Of a stretch of 64,000 bases of DNA, positions 52,221 to 62,100 are shown one piece after another. How positions within the stretch are numbered: the first letter of the stretch is position 1; each line of letters begins with the position of its first letter. The notes beneath the pieces were generated by a model that was given only the letters and a program-made list of their open reading frames with translations, ran no database searches and had not been told where the DNA came from. Position numbers and translations under genes: made by a program. Source of the DNA: Thermodesulfovibrio thiophilus DSM 17215 (GTDB taxonomy: Bacteria > Nitrospirota > Thermodesulfovibrionia > Thermodesulfovibrionales > Thermodesulfovibrionaceae); the NCBI RefSeq assembly GCF_000423865.1, contig NZ_AUIU01000011.1, positions 186,001 to 250,000 of the forward strand. Direction: 5' to 3'.

Positions 52221-53515
52221 AGATTTTGACTGCTGTTCTGGATAAAAAGAAATCCTTAAAATCAGTGCTCACAGATAGTGTTTTTTCAGAATTTAACAAA
52301 TCTGATAGAGCTTTTTTGATAGAACTTGTCTATGGTGTCCTTAGGAATTTATATTTTATTGATTATTTACTTGAAGAGTTTTTTCAGAAAAAGGGAGGAT
52401 TATCTTCTTATACAGTTAATAATTTAAGATGTGCATTATATCAACTAATTTTTATGCATATACCAGAATATGCAGCAACCAGTGAAGCAGTAAATGCTGA
52501 GAAACTGTTCAATGGAAAGCCAGGAGTGGTAAATGCTATACTGAGAAATTTTTTAAGAAAATATTCGAATAAAACATTTGATAACCTTCTTAAGTCAGAT
52601 AACTTTAACGATAAAGCTCATTATCTTTCAGTTAAACACTCTCATCCACAATGGCTTGTCAGACGATGGTTAAATAGATTTTCCCCAGAAGATGTAGAGG
52701 CATTTCTTAAAGCGAATAATGAAAAAGCTCCTTTCACAATTGCTGTAAAACCAGAAGAAAGACAGGAAATAACAGACTATTTAAATAAAAAGGGATTTAA
52801 AACAGAGTTTACAAAAACTGTTCCTTCAGGCCTGATAGTAGAAGGACAGAGGCATGAAATAATAAAAAACCTTAAGGAGGCTTCTTTTTTCTGGATTATT
52901 CAGGATGAGGCTTCTCAGCTTGTGTGTTTTTTTGTTGATCCAGGTGAAGGACTGAATGTGCTTGATGCGTGTTCGGCTCCTGGAGGGAAAACACTGCTTA
53001 TTGCGGCATTAATGAAAGAAGGTAGAATTGTCTGCACTGAACATAATCAAGAAAGATTTAAAATGCTAACTGAAAACATAGAACGAGTTAAAAAATTTTT
53101 CCCGGATGTGAAAATCGAACCAAAACTTGCAGATATTTATAGTTTGGGAGTAAATAACCTGGATAATACCAATTTTGACAGAATTCTGCTTGATGCTCCA
53201 TGCTCATCAACTGGAGTTATCAGAAGAAATCCTGATGTCAGATATAGAGTAAGTGAGCAGGAGATTGAAAGACTCTCCAAGAATCAGGAAAACTTGCTTG
53301 AAAAAGTTTCATCTTTTTTAGCACAAAATGGAATTCTTGTATATTCAGTATGTTCAACAGAACCAGAAGAGGGGGAAATAATTATAAATAATTTTTTACA
53401 GAAACATAATGAATTTAGTAGGATAAAAATATTACGGACTTATCCGCATAAGGATGGTACAGATGCTTTTTTTATTGCAAAACTGTTGAAAAACAGAGTA
53501 GTTCAAACTCTATAA
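52187..53515 (+). CDS. rsmB: 16S rRNA (cytosine-967-C5)-methyltransferase RsmB
   Basis: 442 residues. An N-terminal NusB-like RNA-binding domain (PRQKALEILTAVLDKKKSLKSVL) and a C-terminal Rossmann domain: NVLDACSAPGGKTLLIAALM, FDRILLDAPCSSTGVIRRNPDVRY with the catalytic PCS Cys, and VYSVCSTEPEEGE with the second Cys. Usual def-fmt-rsmB clustering. Overlaps DUF116 by 34 bp. Confidence 0.96.
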   Translation: MVYKSPRQKALEILTAVLDKKKSLKSVLTDSVFSEFNKSDRAFLIELVYGVLRNLYFIDYLLEEFFQKKGGLSSYTVNNLRCALYQLIFMHIPEYAATSEAVNAEKLFNGKPGVVNAILRNFLRKYSNKTFDNLLKSDNFNDKAHYLSVKHSHPQWLVRRWLNRFSPEDVEAFLKANNEKAPFTIAVKPEERQEITDYLNKKGFKTEFTKTVPSGLIVEGQRHEIIKNLKEASFFWIIQDEASQLVCFFVDPGEGLNVLDACSAPGGKTLLIAALMKEGRIVCTEHNQERFKMLTENIERVKKFFPDVKIEPKLADIYSLGVNNLDNTNFDRILLDAPCSSTGVIRRNPDVRYRVSEQEIERLSKNQENLLEKVSSFLAQNGILVYSVCSTEPEEGEIIINNFLQKHNEFSRIKILRTYPHKDGTDAFFIAKLLKNRVVQTL

Positions 53516-53586
53516 AAATTTTGTTTTTATTTTTATATTTCATCTTGTTGGGAGGTTAAAGGGGAGAGTATCCCGTTAGAATTTAA

Positions 53587-54078
53587 ATGAAAAAATTTTT
53601 ATATACAGTTGGAGTAATAATCGCTGGTTTTATTGCTGGTTATATGTTTCTAACTCTTCTAGTTTCTGGAGGTACAGTAGAAGTTCCTGATTTAAGTGGG
53701 AAAGATATTGTTCAGGCAAATCAGATACTTAAAGAAAAAGGACTTTACATAAGAATTGATGGAGAGGAATATTCTGAGGCTCCTACTGGGACAGTTTCAA
53801 GACAGACTCCACCTGCTGGAACCAGTATAAAAAAGGGAAGAGAAATTGGAGTAGTTGTAAGCAAAGGCTTAAGGTTTACAGTTTTGCCTGATGTAAGAGA
53901 ACTGTCTTATGAAGAGGCTGAAAAAGTTTTAAATGAAAAATCTATTCCAATAGAGAAGGTTATCAAGATTCATTCAGAAAAATATCCTGAAAATATAGTT
54001 ATTGCTCAAAGACCTGAACCACAGGAAGGTGGGAAGTCTATAAAATTGATTATAAGTCTTGGGAAAAAGGAGGAATAA
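53587..54078 (+). CDS. Membrane protein with two PASTA domains
   Basis: 163 residues. One N-terminal membrane helix (about 5-27) and two extracytoplasmic PASTA repeats: EVPDLSGKDIVQANQILKEKGL...SRQTPPAGTSIKKGREIGVVVSKG and TVLPDVRELSYEEAEKVLNEK...AQRPEPQEGGKSIKLIISLG. PASTA domains bind peptidoglycan muropeptides in PknB or PBP2x, but no kinase or transpeptidase part is present. GGGAGG lies about 33 nt before ATG, with a small GGGA/TCCC hairpin in between. rpe starts just after. Confidence 0.88.
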   Translation: MKKFLYTVGVIIAGFIAGYMFLTLLVSGGTVEVPDLSGKDIVQANQILKEKGLYIRIDGEEYSEAPTGTVSRQTPPAGTSIKKGREIGVVVSKGLRFTVLPDVRELSYEEAEKVLNEKSIPIEKVIKIHSEKYPENIVIAQRPEPQEGGKSIKLIISLGKKEE

Positions 54079-54079
54079 G

Positions 54080-54739
54080 TTGACACTTATAGCGCCATCA
54101 ATACTTTCTGCTGATTTTGGAAGACTTGCTGAAGAGGTAAAACTTGCCGAACAAGCAGGTGCAGACCTGATTCATATTGATGTTATGGATGGAAGTTTTG
54201 TTCCAAATATAACAATAGGACCTCTAATAGTAGAAGCAGTGAAAAAAGTAACTGATTTATCACTTGATGTTCATTTAATGATTGCAAATCCTGAAAAATA
54301 TATCGATGCTTTTGTCAAAGCAGGAGCAGACATTGTTACTGTCCATGTTGAAGCTTCCCAACATCTGCACAGAACAGTATGGCAGATAAAAGAATATGGT
54401 GTTAAATCAGGCGTATCTTTAAATCCTGCGACTCCTCTCTGTTCAGTTGAAGAAATCATTAAAGATGTTGACTTGATTTTGATTATGTCTGTTAATCCAG
54501 GGTTTGGAGGGCAGAAGTTTATTCCTTTTTCAATTGATAAGCTTAGCAGGGCAAAAAAAATGATTCTCTCATGTGGTTCATCCGCAGTTATAGAAGTTGA
54601 TGGAGGAGTTAAGCTTGAAAATGCAAAAGAAATTGTCAATGCAGGAGCAGATATTCTGGTTATGGGTTCGGCATTTTTTGATCAAAAAGATTATAAAATA
54701 TTCATGAAAAAATTGAGAGAACAATTAGATGAAAATTGA
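54080..54739 (+). CDS. rpe: Ribulose-phosphate 3-epimerase
   Basis: Interconverts ribulose-5-P and xylulose-5-P. About 219 residues: LIAPSILSADFGRLAEEV, DLIHIDVMDGSFVPNITIGP, DVHLMI, SVNPGFGGQKFIP, VIEVDGGVKLENAKEIVNAGAD and VMGSAFF. The start is TTG at 54080, with AAAAAGGAGG about 6 nt upstream inside the PASTA gene end. Overlaps the TPR gene by 11 bp. Confidence 0.96.
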   Translation: MTLIAPSILSADFGRLAEEVKLAEQAGADLIHIDVMDGSFVPNITIGPLIVEAVKKVTDLSLDVHLMIANPEKYIDAFVKAGADIVTVHVEASQHLHRTVWQIKEYGVKSGVSLNPATPLCSVEEIIKDVDLILIMSVNPGFGGQKFIPFSIDKLSRAKKMILSCGSSAVIEVDGGVKLENAKEIVNAGADILVMGSAFFDQKDYKIFMKKLREQLDEN

Positions 54740-55751
54740 ACAGGTAATACAAAAAGCTGAAAGATTACGATTAGACGGTTATTTTAAGGAATCTCTCAGG
54801 TTATGGACAAGAGTATATAAGAGGGCAATTAAGAATAACCTTATTGAGATTACTCTTGATTCTTTGATAGTTCTTGGAGACCTGAGCAGAATAATTGGTA
54901 ACTTCAAAAATGCTGAACTTTATTACAATGAAGCAATAGAGCTTTCAGATATTTTACAGAATCAGCTTGCTAAGGCAGATGCTTTAACAGGACTTTGTCT
55001 TGCAAAAAAGGCAACTGGTAGCTGGAGAGATGCTTTGCAACTGATAAGACATGCAAGAAGAATTTATAAAAATAATAAAGACAAAAAAGGCATTGCTTTT
55101 AGCTACTGGGCAGAAGGAACTATATGGAGATTTGGTGGAAGAATAAAGAAGTCATTAGAGTATTTTTATATAGCTCAGACAGAGTTTAAAAAGCTTAAAG
55201 ATAAAAAGGCTCTGGCATATGCTTACTGTGGAATTGGTGGAAGTTCAAGAGTTTATGGCAGTTACGAAGATTCAATGAAATATTATAAAATGGCTAATCA
55301 AATATTCAACGAACTTGGAGACAGATTCGGAATAGCTTACTCTTTTTGTGGTATTGGAAATGCTTTCAGAATGTTGAATGATTTTAATAAAGCTGAAAAA
55401 AATTTTAAAGAAGCATTAAACCTTTATGCTAAAATTGGTGATATTGTAAGTTCATCCTATACTTTATGGAGCATGGCAATGCTGAATATTTTAAAGAAAC
55501 AATATACAATAGCTCTCCACTACATAGAAAAAGCTGAAAAAAATTTTAAAAAATGTGAAGATTCAAGAGGTTTGATTTATTGTAAACTCCTCAGAGGCAT
55601 TATTATTTATCTTAAAAGAAAAAAGAAAATTGCTATAAAATATTTTTCAGAGGCATTAAAAAAAGCGATGGAATACGATTTTGCTCTTGAAAAAAAATAT
55701 GCACAGGGTTTCCTGAATGGTAAATATTCTATTCCTTACAATATTCCATAA
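54729..55751 (+). CDS. Tetratricopeptide repeat protein
   Basis: 340 residues made of about seven TPR units of 38-42 residues: NLIEITLDSLIVLGDLSRII, SWRDALQLIRHARRIYKNNK, ALAYAYCGIGGSSRVYGSYE, GIAYSFCGIGNAFRMLNDFN and so on. No signal peptide or enzyme domain. The repeats resemble those of transcriptional or scaffold proteins (long TPR with conserved YxxAL and FxxAL). It lies between rpe and pgsA in one operon. Partner unknown. Confidence 0.85.
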   Translation: MKIEQVIQKAERLRLDGYFKESLRLWTRVYKRAIKNNLIEITLDSLIVLGDLSRIIGNFKNAELYYNEAIELSDILQNQLAKADALTGLCLAKKATGSWRDALQLIRHARRIYKNNKDKKGIAFSYWAEGTIWRFGGRIKKSLEYFYIAQTEFKKLKDKKALAYAYCGIGGSSRVYGSYEDSMKYYKMANQIFNELGDRFGIAYSFCGIGNAFRMLNDFNKAEKNFKEALNLYAKIGDIVSSSYTLWSMAMLNILKKQYTIALHYIEKAEKNFKKCEDSRGLIYCKLLRGIIIYLKRKKKIAIKYFSEALKKAMEYDFALEKKYAQGFLNGKYSIPYNIP

Positions 55752-55762
55752 ATTATTGATTT

Positions 55763-56311
55763 ATGATAATGAATGACAAAATAATAACCATTCCAAATAT
55801 TTTGACTTTTGTGCGCATATTCCTTGTTCCATTTTTTGTTATAGCTATGAACTCAAAGGATTATTCTCTTGCACTTAAAATTGTAATCATTGCAGGATTA
55901 ACAGATAGCTTTGATGGATTTATAGCAAGAAATTTTCATCAGGCTTCAAAACTGGGAATTTTCCTTGATCCACTGGCAGACAAGCTTCTTCTTATAAGTA
56001 TCATGATAACTTTTTATATTAATAAACTTGCGCCTGGATGGTTTATTTCTGTAGTTTTTATAAGGGATGTTTGTGTGGCAATTGGATGGCTTGAGTCGTA
56101 TTTAAGGAAAAAGAAGATGCTAAAACCCACAATTCTTGGTAAAACAAGTAGTGCTGCACAGGTTATTATATTCGGTTATATTCTTCTTTCAACAAACTTT
56201 GATATTCCAACATTATCAGAGTTTTGGTATTTCTTGGTAAGTTTTCTATCCATTGCTTCATTAGTTCAATATATTTTTATAAGATTCAGAGATGATAAAG
56301 TCATGTCCTAA
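55763..56311 (+). CDS. pgsA: CDP-diacylglycerol--glycerol-3-phosphate 3-phosphatidyltransferase
   Basis: First step to phosphatidylglycerol. 182 residues with several membrane helices and the CDP-alcohol phosphatidyltransferase signature DSFDGFIARNFHQASKLGIFLDPLADKLL (D-G-x2-A-R-x8-G-x3-D-x3-D). gpsA for its substrate is elsewhere in the window. It overlaps DUF512 by 20 bp. No Shine-Dalgarno precedes ATG, and the alternative ATG at 55769 is not better. Confidence 0.95.
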   Translation: MIMNDKIITIPNILTFVRIFLVPFFVIAMNSKDYSLALKIVIIAGLTDSFDGFIARNFHQASKLGIFLDPLADKLLLISIMITFYINKLAPGWFISVVFIRDVCVAIGWLESYLRKKKMLKPTILGKTSSAAQVIIFGYILLSTNFDIPTLSEFWYFLVSFLSIASLVQYIFIRFRDDKVMS

Positions 56312-57578
56312 GATTGAATATATAGTTCCTCAAAGCCCTGCACATAGAGCAGGAATTCAATCTGGCGATAAAATATTATCAATAAACAGAAATCCAATTA
56401 AAGATGCTTTGGATTTAATGTTCTTCGGCGATGAAGAATTTCTTAAAATTATAATAGAAAGAAATGGTAATAAAATGAGTTTTATTGTCCAGAAAAATGA
56501 AGAGCCACTGGGAATTCAGGTAGAACAGTTTAGAATAAAAAGATGCAGGAATAGATGTTTGTTTTGCTTTGTTGATCAGCTTCCAAAAGGATTGAGAAAA
56601 TCTTTATATATTAAAGATGAGGACTATAGAGCAAGTTTTCTTTACGGCAACTATATAACCCTTACAAATCTTACAAAAAATGATTACGAGAGAATAAAAA
56701 AATTAAGACTCAGTCCACTATATATTTCTGTACATGCCACAGACCCTGAGATACGAAACAGTCTTATCGGAAATTTTGATGCTTTGCCTGTTATGGTAGA
56801 GCTTAAAAAACTGGCAAAGATAAAAATCAGAATGCACACTCAGGTGGTATTGTGTCCAGGAATAAATGATGGAAGCGTGCTTGAACGGACTATCACAGAC
56901 CTTTATAAGCTTTACCCGTACATATCTTCAATAGCCATTGTTCCTGTAGGACTTACAAAATATCATAAAAATGGACTACTACCTGTAACTAAAGAAAAAG
57001 CAGAAGAAGTTATAAAAATTGTTGAGACATTTCAAAAAAGATTTCACAGAAAACATGGAGTTAGTTTTGTTTATCTTGCTGATGAGTTTTATATTAAGGC
57101 AGCACAAAACTTTCCTGCATTACATATTTACGATGACTTCCCTCAGATTGAAAACGGGGTTGGAATGGTTCCTCTATTTATGGATAAAGCCATGACATTG
57201 CAGATTCCTTCAATGAAGTTTAAAAAAAGATTTGTTAGCTTTACAGGCATTTCGTTTTATTCTTATTTATCTCAATTTATTGAAAAGCTCAAGAAAAAAA
57301 ATATTGCTTTTGATGTTTACCCTTTAAAAAATAACTTATTTGGTGAGACAGTAACAGTAACTGGACTTTTAACCGGTGAAGATATAATTAAAGGATTGGT
57401 TTCCTATGTGGAAACAGGTGATGTGCTTCTTATCCCTGATGTTACAATGAAGGATTCAGAGAATATGTTTATTGACAGTTTAAAAATGCAGGATGTTGAA
57501 AAGGTTTTACAGATTAAAACAATAAAAATAGGTTCAGAACCAGAAGATATAATAAAAGCAATTGAATATAATAAGTAA
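56292..57578 (+). CDS. DUF512 protein with N-terminal PDZ
   Basis: 428 residues of the TIGR03279/DUF512 family. An N-terminal PDZ-like domain (VPQSPAHRAGIQSGDKILSINRNP) is followed by a Cys-x3-Cys-x2-Cys motif KRCRNRCLFCFVDQLPKGLR, a radical-SAM-like signature variant in which the FeS binding is plausible. YGNYITLTNLT, PLYISVHATDPEIRNSLIGN and RMHTQVVLCPGIND complete a TIM-barrel-like core. Function unknown; occurs in Firmicutes and cyanobacteria too. Last gene of the def operon. Confidence 0.9.
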   Translation: MIKSCPKIEYIVPQSPAHRAGIQSGDKILSINRNPIKDALDLMFFGDEEFLKIIIERNGNKMSFIVQKNEEPLGIQVEQFRIKRCRNRCLFCFVDQLPKGLRKSLYIKDEDYRASFLYGNYITLTNLTKNDYERIKKLRLSPLYISVHATDPEIRNSLIGNFDALPVMVELKKLAKIKIRMHTQVVLCPGINDGSVLERTITDLYKLYPYISSIAIVPVGLTKYHKNGLLPVTKEKAEEVIKIVETFQKRFHRKHGVSFVYLADEFYIKAAQNFPALHIYDDFPQIENGVGMVPLFMDKAMTLQIPSMKFKKRFVSFTGISFYSYLSQFIEKLKKKNIAFDVYPLKNNLFGETVTVTGLLTGEDIIKGLVSYVETGDVLLIPDVTMKDSENMFIDSLKMQDVEKVLQIKTIKIGSEPEDIIKAIEYNK

Positions 57579-57673
57579 ACTTTACAAAACTCATTTTTCT
57601 CACATACTGAAACATTCTGATTTTTAGTTTTTTTTAGGTGTTTCTATTAGAAGTGATTAAGAAAGAAAATGAA

Positions 57674-57710
57674 TTGACATAATCCAGTGTGAGTATAGAT
57701 AATAACTTAT
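57674..57710 (+). promoter_or_regulatory. Promoter for ubiD, leaderless spacing
   Basis: TTGACA (57674-57679) and GATAAT (57698-57703) are 18 bp apart and 7 nt before ATG at 57711. Transcription would begin at or just before the start codon. No ribosome binding site lies between. Promoter match is good at -35 and adequate at -10. Confidence 0.55.
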
Positions 57711-59156
57711 ATGCCATACAGTGATTTAAGAGATTTCTTGCAACTTCTTGAGAAAAAGAGATTACTTCATAAAATTAAAGTTGATGTTGACCCTATTTTA
57801 GAGATTTCTGAGATTACTGATAGGATGAGCAAATCTCTAAATGGAGGGAAGGCACTTTATTTTGAAAAGGTTAAAGGTTCATCAATTCCAGTTGTTACAA
57901 ATATTTTCGGTTCATTTGACAGAATGTGTCTTGCTCTTGAAGTTGAACGTCTTGATGATGTGGGGAAAAGAATTGAGAAGCTGTTTAATCAGTCACCACC
58001 AAAGAGTTTTAAGGAAAAAATAAAGACATTTTTTGAACTTATTGAGATATCTAAATATCTGCCCAAAAAAGTTAAAGATGCACCATGTCAGGAAGTTATA
58101 GACAACAAACCAGATTTAAGCAAGCTTCCGATTTTAAAGACATGGCCTTTTGATGGAGGAAGATTTATAACACTTCCAATGGTTTTTACCCGTGACCCTG
58201 AAACTGGAAAGCAAAACTGCGGAATGTACAGGATGCATGTATATGACGAAAAAACTACTGGAATGCACTGGCATATTCATAAAGACAGTGCAATGCATTA
58301 CAGGAAATATAAGGAACTTGGTAAAATAATGCCTGTTTCAGTGGCAATTGGTTCAGACCCTGCAGTTATTTATTCTGCTACTGCCCCTCTTCCTTATGGA
58401 GTTGATGAGATGATTTTTGCGGGCTTTTTAAGAAAAAACTCTGTTGAAATGGTTAAATGTATTACATCTGATATAGAAGTGCCTGCAAATGCTGAAATAG
58501 TCCTGGAAGGATATATTGATCCTCAGGAATTAAGAGATGAAGGTCCTTTTGGTGATCATACAGGTTTTTATTCTCCTGTTGATAAATTCCCGGTTTTTCA
58601 TGTTGTTTGTATAACTCACAGAAAAAATCCTGTGTATCCAGCAACAGTTGTTGGCAAACCTCCTATGGAGGATTGCTATATGGGAAAAGCAACCGAGAGA
58701 ATTTTTTTACCACTTCTCAGGATGCAGTTTCCAGAAATAATTGATATGAATCTTCCTATGGAAGGTGTTTTTCATAATGCTGCGATTATTTCAATAAGAA
58801 AGCAGTATCCAGGACATGGGAAAAAAATAATTCATGGACTCTGGGGAATGGGACAGATGATGTTTTCAAAGCTTATTATTGTTGTTGATGAAGATGTTGA
58901 TGTTCAGGATCTATCCACCACTGCATGGAAGGTTTTAAATAATGTTGATTGGCGCAGAGATGTAATTATAGCTGAAGGTCCAGTTGATGAACTTGATCAT
59001 TCTTCAAGCATGCCGAGATTTGGCGGGAAAATGGGCATTGACGCTACAAGGAAAACCCGTGAAGAAGGGATGATGAGGGACTGGCCTGAGGAGATTAAAC
59101 AGGATGAAAACATAAAAGAACTTGTTACAAAGAGATGGCATGAGTATGGATTCTGA
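57711..59156 (+). CDS. UbiD-family prenylated-FMN decarboxylase
   Basis: 481 residues. SDLRDFLQLLEKKRLLHKI, NIFGSFDRM, the prFMN-binding region GMYRMHVYDEKTTGMHWHIH, AIGSDPAVIYSATAPLP, the active-site E-L-R-D-E-G-P-F-G-D-H-T-G-FY motif (QELRDEGPFGDHTGFYSP) and VVGKPPMED. In organisms with quinones it would act in ubiquinone or in the futalosine menaquinone route (MqnL). Nothing here separates the two; an anaerobic gene set favours menaquinone. ubiX is not in view. It overlaps the activase gene. Confidence 0.92.
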   Translation: MPYSDLRDFLQLLEKKRLLHKIKVDVDPILEISEITDRMSKSLNGGKALYFEKVKGSSIPVVTNIFGSFDRMCLALEVERLDDVGKRIEKLFNQSPPKSFKEKIKTFFELIEISKYLPKKVKDAPCQEVIDNKPDLSKLPILKTWPFDGGRFITLPMVFTRDPETGKQNCGMYRMHVYDEKTTGMHWHIHKDSAMHYRKYKELGKIMPVSVAIGSDPAVIYSATAPLPYGVDEMIFAGFLRKNSVEMVKCITSDIEVPANAEIVLEGYIDPQELRDEGPFGDHTGFYSPVDKFPVFHVVCITHRKNPVYPATVVGKPPMEDCYMGKATERIFLPLLRMQFPEIIDMNLPMEGVFHNAAIISIRKQYPGHGKKIIHGLWGMGQMMFSKLIIVVDEDVDVQDLSTTAWKVLNNVDWRRDVIIAEGPVDELDHSSSMPRFGGKMGIDATRKTREEGMMRDWPEEIKQDENIKELVTKRWHEYGF

Positions 59157-62100
59157 GTTTTCGCTTGGCATAGATGTAGGTAGTGAGACAGCAAAAATAG
59201 CAATTCTTGGTAGAGATGACAGGCTTCTTGAAAAACTCTATCTGAAACATTTTGGAAAGCCAGCAGAGATTGCTTCTGAGATTTTAAATAATGTTATATC
59301 GAAATACAGACAGTTAACAATATGCTTTACAGGAGTTAGTGGAAGATTTATTGCAAAAACCATTGACGCTCCTTATGTGAATGAAATAGTCTCGCAGGCA
59401 ACAGCAACTTCCTTCTTTTATCCTCAGGTAAGAACAATTATAGAAATAGGAGGAGAGGATTCAAAGCTTATATTTCTTGATAAAAGTGGAAGGATAAAAG
59501 ATTTTTCTTTAAACAGCATGTGTGCTGCTGGAACAGGATCTTTTCTCGAACAACAGGCTGAACGTTTAGGACTTACAATTGAGGATTTCAGCGAGTTTGC
59601 AATAAAGTCAGATAAACCTTCAAAAATTGCCGGCAGATGCAGTGTTTTTGCAAAGTCAGATATGATTCATCTTCAGCAGATTGCTACGCCAATAGAAGAT
59701 ATTATTGCAGGACTATGCTTTGCTCTTGCAAGAAATTTTAAAGCAACAATGTTTAAAGGAAGAATTATTGAACCAGTTATTGCCTTTCAGGGTGGAGTTG
59801 CAGCAAATAAAGGAATGATAAAAGCATTTAAGAATGTTCTTGGAGTTGATGAAATTTTAATCCCTGATAATTTTGAAGTTACTGGAGCTATTGGTGCAGC
59901 ATTGAAGTCAAAAACTGAAAATGTTTATCTAAGTGAGGAGATGATTGAAAAACTTGCTAATATAAAGGCAGAAATTGAGTATGGTTTACCACCCTTAAAA
60001 AATGAAGATGAGATTTTTGATGATAAAATTTCATTTATGACTTTGTCTCATTCCAATGGCATCTGTCCAGTTAATGCCTATCTGGGGATAGATGTTGGTT
60101 CTGTTAGCACAAATATTGTTCTAATCGATGAAGAAGGCAATCTTATAATAAAAAAATATCTTCCAACATTGGGGAAACCTATTGATGCAGTTAAGAGAGG
60201 GCTTGATGAGATAAATAAAGAAATTTTAGAGATTCAGATAAAAGGAGTAGGAGTTACAGGTTCAGGAAGATATATGATTGCTGATTTTGTCGGAGCTGAT
60301 ATTGTTAAAAACGAAATTACTGCCCATGCCTACGGAGCGATCAATTATGATCAGAGTGTTGATACGATTTTTGAAATTGGAGGACAGGATTCGAAATATA
60401 TACGTCTTAAGGATGGCGAAATAATCGATTTTGAGATGAATAAAGCATGTGCAGCAGGAACTGGTTCTTTTATTGAAGAGCAGGCTGATAAACTCGGAAT
60501 AACTCTTGATGAATTTCAGACACTTGCTTTCAGGTCTCTTAAACCATGCAGGCTTGGTGAAAGATGTACAGTATTTATGGAGAACTCTCTTGTAATAAAT
60601 CTTCACAAAGGTGCTAAAAAGGAAGATATTGTTGCAGGACTCTGTTACAGCATAGTTGAAAACTATATAAACAGGGTTGTTGCGGGAAAATCTATTGGGA
60701 AAAAGATATTCTTTCAGGGAGGGGTTGCTTTCAATAAGGCTGTTATTACAGCATTTAAAAATTTTTTAATTTCAAGAATCGGACATAATTTTGAATTCAT
60801 AGTTCCTCCAAATCATGAGGTTATGGGGGCCATCGGAGCAGCTTTGATTGCCAGAGATGTGATGAAGGACGGAAAAATAACGAAATTCAAAGGGTTTGAA
60901 ATAAAAAAGAGAGCGTACAGTATATCATCTTTTGAATGCAGGGGTTGTGCAAATTACTGTGAGATAAATAGAGTGAAAGTTGATGGAGAGGAAAATCATC
61001 TTTTTTATGGTGGTAGATGTGAGAAATATGAAAAAAAGGATATAAAAGCAACTCTTTCAGATCCGGTAAGGGTGAGAGAAAAGCTTCTCTGGAACGCTCA
61101 TATGGAGTATGAGGAAAAATATAGAGACAGAAAAGCGCCAATAATTGGAATTCCATATATATTTTTTTTCCATGACCAGCTTCCTTTCTGGAGTACTCTT
61201 CTGTGGGAACTTGGGTTTAATGTAGTAGTGTCGGGTAAAACCAATAAGGAAATAATCAGTAAGGGAGTTGAAAAAGTTCTCTCTGAAGCATGCTTTCCTC
61301 TTAAAGTAGCTTATGGGCATATAGCTCATTTAATTGAGCAAAATGTTGATTTAATATGCATACCGAGCTTTATAAATCTTAATCTTTATGATGAGTATAA
61401 AAGAGGTCTTGCGTGTCCTATTGTTCAGACAATTCCTTATGTAAGCAGAGAATTGTTTAAAAATGTCCAAATTGTTGAACCAAGAATCGATTTTTCAAGA
61501 GGAATGAAATATTTAAAAGAGGAGCTTTCCAGAGTTTTTAAAGGGATTGTTAAACTAAAAGATATCGAGAGTAAAATAGCTATTGCCAGAGAAAAACAAC
61601 AGGAATTTGTTGCTCAGCTACAGAAAGAAGGGCTAAAGCTTCTTGAGACTGTAAAGAATAAAAAATTAGGTCAGTCAGCAACAGTTGTCCTGCTTGGTAG
61701 ATCATATAACTCATTTGATCAGGCAGTAAGCCTTGATATTTCGGGCAAACTCACAAAATTGAATGTTTTGCCTATTCCAATGGATATGCTTCCACTTGAT
61801 AATATAAAAATAAAAGAAGACTGGAATAACTTATACTGGCGTTCAGGACAGAGAATAATAAAAGCTTCAAGACTGATATATAAATTAGGTCAAATTTATC
61901 CTGTTTTCATTACAAATTTCTCCTGCGGACCGGATTCATTCATAATAAATTATTTCAAAGAAGAAATGTCGAACTATCCTTCTCTTATTCTTGAGATTGA
62001 TGAACACAGTGCAGATGCAGGAATTATTACGAGACTTGAAGCATTCATTGATAGTATTGGAAGCAGACAGAAAAGAGAGGACAAAAACAGAAAAGCATTT

